Below are positions 10,298-16,374 of a stretch of DNA of 18,490 nt, one piece after another (the stretch's first letter is position 1; each line of letters opens with the position of its first letter). The notes under the pieces are model-generated. The model worked only from the letters and a program-made list of their open reading frames with translations, was not told where the DNA came from and did no database searches. Source of the DNA: Desulfuromonadaceae bacterium (GTDB lineage: Bacteria > Desulfobacterota > Desulfuromonadia > Desulfuromonadales > SZUA-401). Both the position numbers and the translations under genes were made by a program. The stretch covers positions 1 to 18,490 of the forward strand of contig QKBP01000105.1 of assembly GCA_003246035.1 (NCBI GenBank), written 5' to 3'.

Positions 10298-11062
10298 ATG
10301 TGGAGGTGGCTGGGTAAAGCGGTTCGTGAGTGTGTCGACTGGCTGCTGCCACCGGCCTGTCAGCTGTGTGCAGCGACGCTCCCCGAGTGCAGCGCTTTGG
10401 AGCTGTGCGCGTCCTGCCTGAAGCGTATCCCGCCGATACCGGCCCCCCGCTGTCCCCACTGCCTGCTCCCGCATGCAACCCCCGCAGGGGGTGACTACCC
10501 CTGTGAGGTCTGCCTGCGTGACCCCCTGCCGCTGGGCAGGGTCACCGCCCTCGGAATGTACGATGGAGCGCTGCGCGAGGCGGTCCATCGCTTCAAGTTT
10601 CGCAACGCCATCGGCCTGCAGCGGCCGCTCGGGACGCTGCTGGCACAGCATCTCGCCGCGGGCGACCCCCTCCCGGCACGTGTCGTTCCTGTCCCTCTGC
10701 ACCGCACGCGGCTGCGGCAGCGGACCTACAATCAGGCGCAGTTGCTGGCGGCGATGCTGGCACGTCATCTGCCTCTCGAGATGGACGCGAGGCTGTTAGT
10801 GCGCGCTGCTGAGACGCTCCCCCAGCAGCAGCTGCCGCTCGAAGAGCGGCGCAGCAACGTACGCGGGGCGTTCAGCGTGACCCGCCGGCTGGAGGGCGAA
10901 TCGCTGCTGCTGGTCGACGATGTCATGACCAGCGGTGCGACGGTGCGCAGCTGTGCGACCGCCCTGCTCAAGGCCGGGGCAGCCCGGGTCGACCTGGCGA
11001 TTCTGGCGCGGGCCCCGCGGCATGCCGGGGAAAACTTGTCTGCAGAGGGTGTTCATGGTTAA
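10298..11062 (+). CDS. comF: ComF family phosphoribosyltransferase-like protein
   Basis: ComF-type protein, linked in other bacteria to DNA uptake or recombination of incoming single-stranded DNA. The 254-residue product has an N-terminal double zinc-ribbon region (Cys pairs C21/C24, C37/C40, C52/C55, C69/C72) and a C-terminal type I phosphoribosyltransferase fold. The latter shows VVPVPLHRTRLRQRTYNQA (129-147) and the PRPP loop LLLVDDVMTSGAT (203-215). I chose ATG 10298, with GGGGGA upstream; the frame could start at TTG 10283, but that is inside the terminator T-run. It follows the gpmI terminator directly, so expression depends on readthrough or on an unseen promoter. No other competence gene is in the window. 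Confidence 0.9.
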   Translation: MWRWLGKAVRECVDWLLPPACQLCAATLPECSALELCASCLKRIPPIPAPRCPHCLLPHATPAGGDYPCEVCLRDPLPLGRVTALGMYDGALREAVHRFKFRNAIGLQRPLGTLLAQHLAAGDPLPARVVPVPLHRTRLRQRTYNQAQLLAAMLARHLPLEMDARLLVRAAETLPQQQLPLEERRSNVRGAFSVTRRLEGESLLLVDDVMTSGATVRSCATALLKAGAARVDLAILARAPRHAGENLSAEGVHG

Positions 11063-11065
11063 AAT
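11036..11065 (+). promoter_or_regulatory. Candidate sigma-70 promoter for the ATPase-kinase pair
   Basis: TTGTCT (11036-11041, 4/6) and TAAAAT (11060-11065, 5/6) are spaced by 18 bases, overlapping the end of comF. A start near 11072 would leave a leader of about 27 nt containing the AAGGA Shine-Dalgarno at 11086-11090. Confidence 0.5.
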
Positions 11066-11098
11066 GCCCATTCCACTCGAGTTCCAAGGATCGTGACG

Positions 11099-12139
11099 AT
11101 GGACCAGGGAACCTCCACAATCCAGTCGAAAGCCCCGGTATTCATCCCCGTAGCCAGCGGCAAGGGGGGGGTCGGCAAGAGCCTTCTGACGGCCAACCTC
11201 GCGGTCTGCCTGGCGGCATCCGGGCAGCGTGTGGTGGCCGTCGACCTCGATCTCGGCGGCAGCAATCTTCACTCCTGCCTCGGCATGGGGAATACGCACC
11301 CCGGCATCGGCGATTTCCTCAACGACTCTGCCCTCGACCTTGCCCAGCTGGTGACACCGACCTCCTTCGAGCGGCTCGGCTTTCTCCCTGGCGACGGGGT
11401 GACCCCCTTCCTGGCCAACCTCGGATATTTTCAGAAGCTCAAGCTGATTCGCAGCCTCAAGGAGCTACCGGCCGATTACGTACTCGTCGACCTCGGTGCG
11501 GGCAGTTCCTTCAATACCCTCGACTTCTTCGCCCTGTCACAGCGCGGAGCGGTGGTCGCGACCCCCGACACCCTCAGCCTCCTCAACGCCATGACCTTCC
11601 TCAAGCACTTCGTGCTGCGCCAGATCGGCCAGGTGATCACGGGGGATCACCGCTTCAAGGAGCTGATGGACATCCAGAAGCATCAGGGGCTGAGAATTCC
11701 TGCCGGGAGCGTGGTCGAGCTGGTGAAGCAGATCGCCTCGCTCGACGCGTCCATGGCGTCCGAAGTGAAGACTCGCCTGGACGGATTGAAGCCCCGCCTG
11801 ATTCTCAACCAGGCCGACGCTCCGGAGGATCTCCGGCTGCTGCAGCCGGTGGTCAACAACCTGGCGGAAAAACTTTCACTGTCGGTGGAGTGTTTCGGTC
11901 TGGTCCCCTTCGACCTGGGCGTCCGGCGCACGGTGCGCGAGCGGGGCGTACTGGTTCGCGATCTGCCGGAGAGCCGCGCGGCCCTCGGAGTTCAGCGCGT
12001 GGCCGATCGGGTCGTGCGCCTCTGGTCGCGTGATCTGGAAAACAGCCTTGAGCGTCTTTATATCGATTCCCAGGGGTGGCTTGCGCCGGAGTCCGCGGAG
12101 GACTTTCGCGCTGTCGAGCAGCAGGAGGCAGCGCCATGA
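11099..12139 (+). CDS. MinD/ParA-like (FlhG-type) P-loop ATPase
   Basis: Deviant-Walker ATPase of the SIMIBI MinD/ParA/FlhG group. The 346-residue protein shows the Walker A motif SGKGGVGKS (20-28, signature lysines K22 and K27), VDLDLGGSNLH (49-59), Walker B VLVDLGAG (128-135) and NQAD (237-240) for base recognition. ATG 11099 is favoured, since AAGGA lies eight bases upstream; GTG 11093 would place it only two bases away. The pattern DLGGSNLHSCLG...GIGDFL and LDFF is one I recall from deltaproteobacterial ATPases annotated as MinD/ParA or FlhG. No flagellar or division gene is adjacent. It overlaps the kinase gene by ATGA, which argues for a joint role, perhaps positioning or gating of the kinase. 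That role is inference. Confidence 0.85.
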   Translation: MDQGTSTIQSKAPVFIPVASGKGGVGKSLLTANLAVCLAASGQRVVAVDLDLGGSNLHSCLGMGNTHPGIGDFLNDSALDLAQLVTPTSFERLGFLPGDGVTPFLANLGYFQKLKLIRSLKELPADYVLVDLGAGSSFNTLDFFALSQRGAVVATPDTLSLLNAMTFLKHFVLRQIGQVITGDHRFKELMDIQKHQGLRIPAGSVVELVKQIASLDASMASEVKTRLDGLKPRLILNQADAPEDLRLLQPVVNNLAEKLSLSVECFGLVPFDLGVRRTVRERGVLVRDLPESRAALGVQRVADRVVRLWSRDLENSLERLYIDSQGWLAPESAEDFRAVEQQEAAP

Positions 12140-13251
12140 TCGCCGCCGTTCCTCAGGATCGCTTGACGATCGAGGATGTGCGGGGTCAGAGCGCGCGTCT
12201 CGATTTCGACGGGCTGGGCCTGAATGTCCTCGAAGAGCTCCCGACGCCGATGGTGCTGGTCAACCGGACCCACCAGATCGTCTTTGCCAACCGGGCCCTG
12301 CGGGCCATGGTTGAGGACGATGTTGAAGCCTTCCTGGGGTTGCGGCCCGGGGAGGCCTGGGGCTGCGAGAATGCCGGGTTGGCCAAGGGCGGATGCGGAT
12401 GCGCCGAGGCCTGCTCGACCTGCGGAGCCGTCGAGGCGATCATGGGGGGTCTCCGGGGGGTGTCGACGACCAGCGAGTGCCGGATCACGCGTTATTGCGC
12501 GGACGGCTTCGAGGCCCTGGATCTGAGGGTCTTCGGCCACCCGATGCCGATCGGAGCGGAAAGGTTCGCCCTGGTCCACCTCGCGGACATCAGCGCGGAG
12601 AAGCGTCGCCAAAACCTCGAGAAGATCTTTTTTCACGATATCCTCAATGTGGTCGGGAGTATCCGCGGTTTCAGCGAGATTCTGCTCGACTACAACCTCG
12701 AGAACCCCCGGGAAATCCTCGAGCAGATCCATGAGGCTTCGCAGCAGATGGTCGAGGAGGTTGAGGCTCAGCGCCTGCTCAGCCGTGCCGAGCAGGGTGA
12801 TCTCGACGTGCAGCGCGAGCCGCTCGAGTCGCAGCAGATCCTCGAGCGGGTGGTCGGCCTGCTCAAGGGGCACGAGGTGGCTCGGGAGAGGCATCTGCTC
12901 ATCGCTGCCGAGAGCAGCCGGGAGATTTTCATGAGTGACCCGGTCCTGCTGATGCGCTCGCTGATCAACCTGGCGAAGAACGCCCTCGAGGCGTCGCCGC
13001 CCGGCGGTACGGTCACCCTGGGGTGCCAGAAGCTCGAAGGGACGCTGCGCTTCGAGATCCACAACGACGGCGTCATCCCCGCAGACGTCCAGCTGCAGCT
13101 GTTCCAGCGGTCGTTTTCCACCAAGGGACGCGGGCGAGGTGTCGGTACCTACAGCGTCCGGCTCCTGGTGGAACGCTATTTAGCCGGCCGGGTCTCCTTT
13201 GCCAGTGACAGCGCCGCCGGAAGCCGTTTTTTCGTGGACCTCCCTGCCTGA
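12136..13251 (+). CDS. Soluble PAS-domain sensor histidine kinase with Cys cluster
   Basis: Cytoplasmic two-component sensor kinase of 371 residues without transmembrane segments. A PAS-like sensor (about 30-150: PMVLVNRTHQIVFANRAL) contains a cysteine cluster C77-x9-C87-x-C89-x3-C93-x2-C96, a plausible metal, Fe-S or redox site. The dimerisation/phosphoacceptor helix has FFHDILN with His167, and the ATPase domain has the N-box NLAKNALEA (278-286), G1 HNDG (309-312) and the G2-like GRGRGVGTYSVRLL (331-344). ATG 12136 overlaps the preceding stop (ATGA) and has AGGAGG seven bases upstream; the open frame extending to 12076 is inside the ATPase gene. No response regulator is encoded nearby, so it is an orphan by position. 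Confidence 0.9.
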   Translation: MIAAVPQDRLTIEDVRGQSARLDFDGLGLNVLEELPTPMVLVNRTHQIVFANRALRAMVEDDVEAFLGLRPGEAWGCENAGLAKGGCGCAEACSTCGAVEAIMGGLRGVSTTSECRITRYCADGFEALDLRVFGHPMPIGAERFALVHLADISAEKRRQNLEKIFFHDILNVVGSIRGFSEILLDYNLENPREILEQIHEASQQMVEEVEAQRLLSRAEQGDLDVQREPLESQQILERVVGLLKGHEVARERHLLIAAESSREIFMSDPVLLMRSLINLAKNALEASPPGGTVTLGCQKLEGTLRFEIHNDGVIPADVQLQLFQRSFSTKGRGRGVGTYSVRLLVERYLAGRVSFASDSAAGSRFFVDLPA

Positions 13252-13457
13252 CAGGGCTCAACGCATAATCAATGAACGACAATGAAACGAACGTGATTTC
13301 GGCAGGTTGGGATGTTCCCGGCGTGCTTTTTTCTTTTTCGTAAGAATTGAGGGGGGTTGGCATGTCTGGTGCAAAAAAATTAACCAGGGCTTATGGCTCC
13401 CGCGATTCGATTGGATGGGGTGTGGCGTATCTGAAGACGCCTGACAGGGAGGAAACG
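13252..13457 (+). other. 206-bp regulatory intergenic region upstream of the FadL-type porin
   Basis: No gene is supported here. It holds an imperfect direct repeat (AATGAACGAC at 13271 and AATGAAACGA at 13281), the inverted repeat GGGA-TGT-TCCC (13309-13319) followed by a T-rich run (13327-13338) that might be a weak terminator for the kinase, the -24/-12 promoter (13357-13373), and a GGCGT/ACGCC hairpin (13424-13441) ending five bases before the Shine-Dalgarno of the porin gene. Confidence 0.5.
13357..13373 (+). promoter_or_regulatory. Sigma-54 (-24/-12) promoter of the FadL-type porin
   Basis: TTGGCATG-TCTG-GTGCA matches the sigma-54 consensus TTGGCACG-N4-TTGCA. GG (13359-13360) and GC (13371-13372) have exactly ten bases between them. 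Transcription would start near 13384, about 74 nt before the ATG. Such promoters need an AAA+ enhancer-binding activator; the repeats 40-90 bases upstream are candidate sites. Confidence 0.75.
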
Positions 13458-14657
13458 ATGTCTTTACGGAAGCGTGCCTGCGTGCTGATTCTCGTATTGA
13501 TGTTCCCGCCTTTTTCGGCCTGGGCGACCAACGGGATGAACATGATCGGCTACGGTGCGGTCTCGTCCGGCATGGGGGGCGCCGACCTGGCCGTGGTCGA
13601 CAACGCCTCGGCGATGAACATCAACCCGGCCGGCATCTGCAGCTGCACCGGTCCGCAGCTGGGAGCCGGGGTGAGTGTGCTGATGCCCAAGGTGCATCAC
13701 CAGGATGCGGGCAACGACCTCGATGCCAAGGACGAGATTTTTCCGCTTCCGCTGCTGACCTACGCGACTCCGGTCGAAGGGACGAGCCTGACCTTCGGGA
13801 TCGGGGCGTTTGCGCAGGGGGGGATGGGGGTCGATTATGACGGCAAGGTGCTTACGCCGGGTGGCCCCGACGACCTCTTTTCCAACGTCAGCTACCTCAA
13901 GGTGACCCCGACCGTTGCCTGGCAGAGCGCCGACTCCCGCCTGAAGCTCGGTGCGAGCCTCAACATCGGGCGGGTGGGCAACGAAATCCGCTTCTTCCCC
14001 GGTGCCGCCAACGGCTTCAGCGTCAAGGACCTGACCGCCTTCGGGTACGGCGCGCGACTCGGCTTCCAGTACCGCATCGACGATCTGGTCCTGGCCGGGG
14101 CCTGGCTGTCGAAGACCAGCCTCGATTTCAAGGACGGCGATCTGACCATGGGGGGAGCGACCTACGAGGCAAAGATGGAAGGGTTCGACTGGCCGCAGCA
14201 GGCCGGTCTGGGGCTGGCCTACCATTTCGGCTACGCTTTCCGGGTCGCCGTCGATGTCGATTGGGTCGAGTGGTCGCAGGCGGTTGACGAGGTCGTGCTC
14301 CGCGGCGGGCCGGCGGATATCGTCTTTCCGATGAAGTGGGAAGACCAGTGGGTCTATGCGATCGGCGCCGAATGGGAGTTTCGCGACGGGTGGCTGGCGC
14401 GCCTCGGCTACAATCACGGGGACTCGCCGGTCCCCGACGCGACCCTCTCGGCGCTTTTCCCGGCCATTCTCGAGGATCATGTCACCATCGGGCTGGGGTA
14501 CCGGGCGCGGACCTGGCAGCTCGATCTCGCCTACGAGCACGCCTTCGAAGCGGAGCAGACCAACTCGAACAGCGATCCCCTGGTCGATCCCTTCGCCGGC
14601 AGCACCCAGTCCCACGAGCAGAACACCACGCACCTGATGATGACCTGGTTTTTTTAA
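13458..14657 (+). CDS. OmpP1/FadL/TodX family outer-membrane transport protein
   Basis: Outer-membrane beta-barrel of the FadL/TodX type, which admits long-chain fatty acids or other hydrophobic compounds. The 399-residue precursor starts with a signal peptide (MSLRKRACVLILVLMFPPFSAWA, basic start then hydrophobic core, likely cut after Ala23). The mature N-terminus TNGMNMIGYG and the NPAG motif (56-59) belong to the hatch region. Alternating strands follow and the chain ends in TWFF, with the aromatic C-terminus used by the barrel-assembly machinery. ATG 13458 has AGGGAGG five bases upstream; in-frame TTG 13347 and ATG 13362 would put 32 or more residues before the signal peptide and lie in the sigma-54 promoter. 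It is monocistronic: sigma-54 promoter before, terminator after. The substrate is unknown. Confidence 0.9.
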   Translation: MSLRKRACVLILVLMFPPFSAWATNGMNMIGYGAVSSGMGGADLAVVDNASAMNINPAGICSCTGPQLGAGVSVLMPKVHHQDAGNDLDAKDEIFPLPLLTYATPVEGTSLTFGIGAFAQGGMGVDYDGKVLTPGGPDDLFSNVSYLKVTPTVAWQSADSRLKLGASLNIGRVGNEIRFFPGAANGFSVKDLTAFGYGARLGFQYRIDDLVLAGAWLSKTSLDFKDGDLTMGGATYEAKMEGFDWPQQAGLGLAYHFGYAFRVAVDVDWVEWSQAVDEVVLRGGPADIVFPMKWEDQWVYAIGAEWEFRDGWLARLGYNHGDSPVPDATLSALFPAILEDHVTIGLGYRARTWQLDLAYEHAFEAEQTNSNSDPLVDPFAGSTQSHEQNTTHLMMTWFF

Positions 14658-14681
14658 CCGGCAGGATACCCCGCAGGCACG

Positions 14682-14714
14682 AAGCGCCGGCCGTCGATGG
14701 CCGGCGCTTTTTTT
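14682..14714 (+). terminator. Rho-independent terminator after the FadL-type gene
   Basis: An 11-bp perfect stem, AAGCGCCGGCC (14682-14692) with GGCCGGCGCTT (14699-14709), and a six-base loop, followed by seven T (14708-14714). On the opposite strand only two T follow, so it should work mainly for the + strand. Confidence 0.93.
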
Positions 14715-14727
14715 GTGTGCCGCTTTG

Positions 14728-14907
14728 TCAGAGCCGCTCCGGCTTGCACACGTCGCGCTCCCGGGTCGCCAGGGCCCCGCACTTGCGGCATCTCAGGGTC
14801 GCGCCCTCGGCGCGCCTGCGGATCTCTTCCTCGAGCCCGAGCTTTTGCAGCTTGCAGATGTGCAGCGTGTGGTACTCGGGGGTGTCGCAGTCGAGAGGCT
14901 TGCCCAT
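14728..14907 (-). CDS. Small Cys-rich (probable zinc-binding) protein, 59 aa
   Basis: I do not recognise a named family. The frame encodes 59 residues starting MGKPLDCDTPEYHTLHICK, with cysteines at 7, 18, 40, 43 and 54 and histidines at 13 and 16; C40-R-K-C43-G looks like half of a zinc ribbon. A strong Shine-Dalgarno AAGGAG sits six bases before the ATG (on the minus strand). It lies 63 bases downstream of the potassium-channel gene on the same strand and could be cotranscribed. The good ribosome-binding site, clean stop at the end of the non-coding gap and cysteine pattern support a real gene. Confidence 0.65.
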   Translation of the reverse strand: MGKPLDCDTPEYHTLHICKLQKLGLEEEIRRRAEGATLRCRKCGALATRERDVCKPERL

Positions 14908-14970
14908 CCTTGACTCCTTGCCCGTGTGTTTGGGTTCAGCTTAGCAGAATTCCGGGCACGGGGGCGATCC

Positions 14971-15816
14971 TCAGAGGGACGTTCCGCAGTACTTGCAGCA
15001 GCGCGCATCGGAATCGTGCCCTTCGGCGCTGCAGGCGGGGCAGGACTGGGTGGAGACGGTCAGGTGCTCGCGCCGGGTCAACTCGGCGGTGACGATGCCG
15101 GTGGGGACCGCGATGATCCCGTAGCCGATGATCATGATCATCGAGGCCAGGACCTGCCCCGTGGGAGTCTGCGGCGAGATGTCGCCGTAGCCGACGGTGG
15201 TCAGGGTGACGATCGCCCAGTAGATCGAAACCGGGATGCTCGTGAAGCCGCTGTCGACTCCTTCGACGACGTACATCAGCGAACCGAGGATGACCACCAG
15301 GTTGAGGACCGTAAAGAGGAACACGGCAATCTTCCTGCGGCTGGCGCTCAGGGCGCTGCGCAGGGTGTCGGCGGCGCCGAGGTAGTTGGCGAGCTTGAAG
15401 ACGCGGAACACCCTGAGCAGACGCAGGATGCGGATGGTGAGCAGGAACTGGCTGCCGGGGAGGAGCAGGCTCAGGTAGGTCGGGAGAATGGCCAGCAGGT
15501 CGACGATCCCGTAGAAGCTGAGCGCGTAGCGGGAAGGGCGGGTGATGCACGCCAGGCGCAGCAGGTATTCGCCGGTGAAGAGGAGCGTAAAGAACCACTC
15601 GAGCCGGTTCAGGAGCTGGCCGTGCTGGCCGCGCACGCTGGCCACGCTGTCGAACATCACCGCGACCACGCTGGCGAGGATGGCGGCGATCAGGGCGACA
15701 TCGAAGGCCTTTCCTGCGGGCGTGTCGGCTTCGTAGATGATCTCGTGCAGGCGGGCACGCCAGCCGCGCAGGGGCGCGTCACCCGGGAGGGGGTTATGGG
15801 GGACCTGCTGCTTCAT
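14971..15816 (-). CDS. Kv-like voltage-gated potassium channel with C-terminal zinc ribbon
   Basis: Six-transmembrane cation channel of the inner membrane. Predicted helices: S1 38-56, S2 72-90, S3 102-120, S4 126-142 with basic residues every third position (R129, R132, R135, R138, K141), S5 162-183 and S6 221-245. The pore loop carries the potassium selectivity filter TTVGYGD (206-212). After S6 the cytoplasmic tail ends with CPACSAEGHDSDARCCKYCG (C259, C262, C273/C274, C277, H267), a zinc-ribbon pattern. The 281-residue length suits bacterial members annotated as ion transporters. The ATG has GGAAG upstream on the minus strand. It is divergent from the holin-like gene. Voltage sensing and potassium selectivity are inferred from motifs. 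Confidence 0.92.
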   Translation of the reverse strand: MKQQVPHNPLPGDAPLRGWRARLHEIIYEADTPAGKAFDVALIAAILASVVAVMFDSVASVRGQHGQLLNRLEWFFTLLFTGEYLLRLACITRPSRYALSFYGIVDLLAILPTYLSLLLPGSQFLLTIRILRLLRVFRVFKLANYLGAADTLRSALSASRRKIAVFLFTVLNLVVILGSLMYVVEGVDSGFTSIPVSIYWAIVTLTTVGYGDISPQTPTGQVLASMIMIIGYGIIAVPTGIVTAELTRREHLTVSTQSCPACSAEGHDSDARCCKYCGTSL

Positions 15817-15909
15817 GCCGCTTCCTTTCGCTGTAGCTACCTGCCAGTGCGTTCAACCATGCCACGACCAGGGAAAGGGGGCAAGTCACGACGGAGTTTG
15901 GGCCGGGAC

Positions 15910-15937
15910 TTGAAATCGGCCACGGAGTAGGCATAGT
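15910..15937 (+). promoter_or_regulatory. Candidate sigma-70 promoter for the holin-like membrane protein
   Basis: TTGAAA (15910-15915, 5/6) and CATAGT (15932-15937, 4/6) are spaced by 16 bases, in the divergent gap between the channel and the membrane-protein gene. The start would be near 15944, about 33 nt before the ATG. Confidence 0.45.
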
Positions 15938-15976
15938 GGAAGCGTTACCGACTCCGGTCCGCGAAAGGAACTCTGC

Positions 15977-16372
15977 ATGCCCGGTCTCATGGTCCGCTGG
16001 TTCATCCTCACCCTGGCGATTCTGCTCGCCGGATACCTGGTCGAAGGAATTTCCGTCGCCGGCCTCTGGAGCGCGCTCTTTGCCGCCCTGTTGCTCGGCA
16101 TGCTCAATGCCCTGCTGCGCCCCCTGCTGATCGTCCTGACCCTCCCCCTCAACCTGCTCACGCTCGGCCTGTTTACCTTCGTGATCAACGCCCTGCTGCT
16201 GCTGATGACCTCGGGCGTGATCGGCGGCCTGGTGATCGACGGGTTCGGTTCGGCCCTGGTCGGGTCCCTGATCATTTCCCTGTGCAGCTGGCTGGCGACG
16301 GTGCTGATCAGCGACCGCGGCAAGGTCGAAGTGGTCGAGCTGCATCAGCGGGGTGGCATCTACCGCAAGTAG
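15977..16372 (+). CDS. Phage-holin-family-like membrane protein (COG1950 / YvlD type)
   Basis: Small integral inner-membrane protein of 131 residues. It has four hydrophobic stretches (about 5-24, 28-45, 50-77 and 91-112) and the family hallmark N-A-L-L-R-P-L-L-I-V-L-T-L-P-L-N (44-59), followed by a short basic/acidic cytoplasmic tail. Members are labelled phage holin superfamily IV, but most are chromosomal, away from prophage genes as here, and their function is not established. AAAGGA (15964-15969) precedes the ATG by seven bases; a second in-frame ATG at 15989 is possible. Its stop is two bases from that of the convergent ATP-grasp gene. Confidence 0.85.
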   Translation: MPGLMVRWFILTLAILLAGYLVEGISVAGLWSALFAALLLGMLNALLRPLLIVLTLPLNLLTLGLFTFVINALLLLMTSGVIGGLVIDGFGSALVGSLIISLCSWLATVLISDRGKVEVVELHQRGGIYRK

Positions 16373-16374
16373 TC

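Noticed and set aside
8696..10768. 690-codon open frame on the minus strand
   Set aside because: It lies opposite gpmI and comF, which have full family motifs; long antisense frames are expected in G+C-rich codon use, and no recognisable domain or ribosome-binding site was seen.
13373..13457. Possible riboswitch (c-di-GMP-type) in the FadL leader
   Set aside because: I looked for GEMM-like conserved segments and found none; only a simple GGCGT/ACGCC hairpin is present, and the predicted leader is about 74 nt.
13347..13457. Upstream in-frame starts (TTG 13347, ATG 13362) for the FadL-type gene
   Set aside because: They would add 32-37 residues before a clear signal peptide and overlap the -24/-12 promoter; ATG 13458 has a strong ribosome-binding site.
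14926..15930. 334-codon + strand frame
   Set aside because: Opposite the potassium channel, which shows S1-S6 and the TVGYGD filter; the + frame is Glu/Asp/Gln low complexity.
15977..16372. Holin gene as evidence of a prophage
   Set aside because: The COG1950-type family is mostly chromosomal, and no endolysin, integrase, attachment site or other phage gene is nearby.
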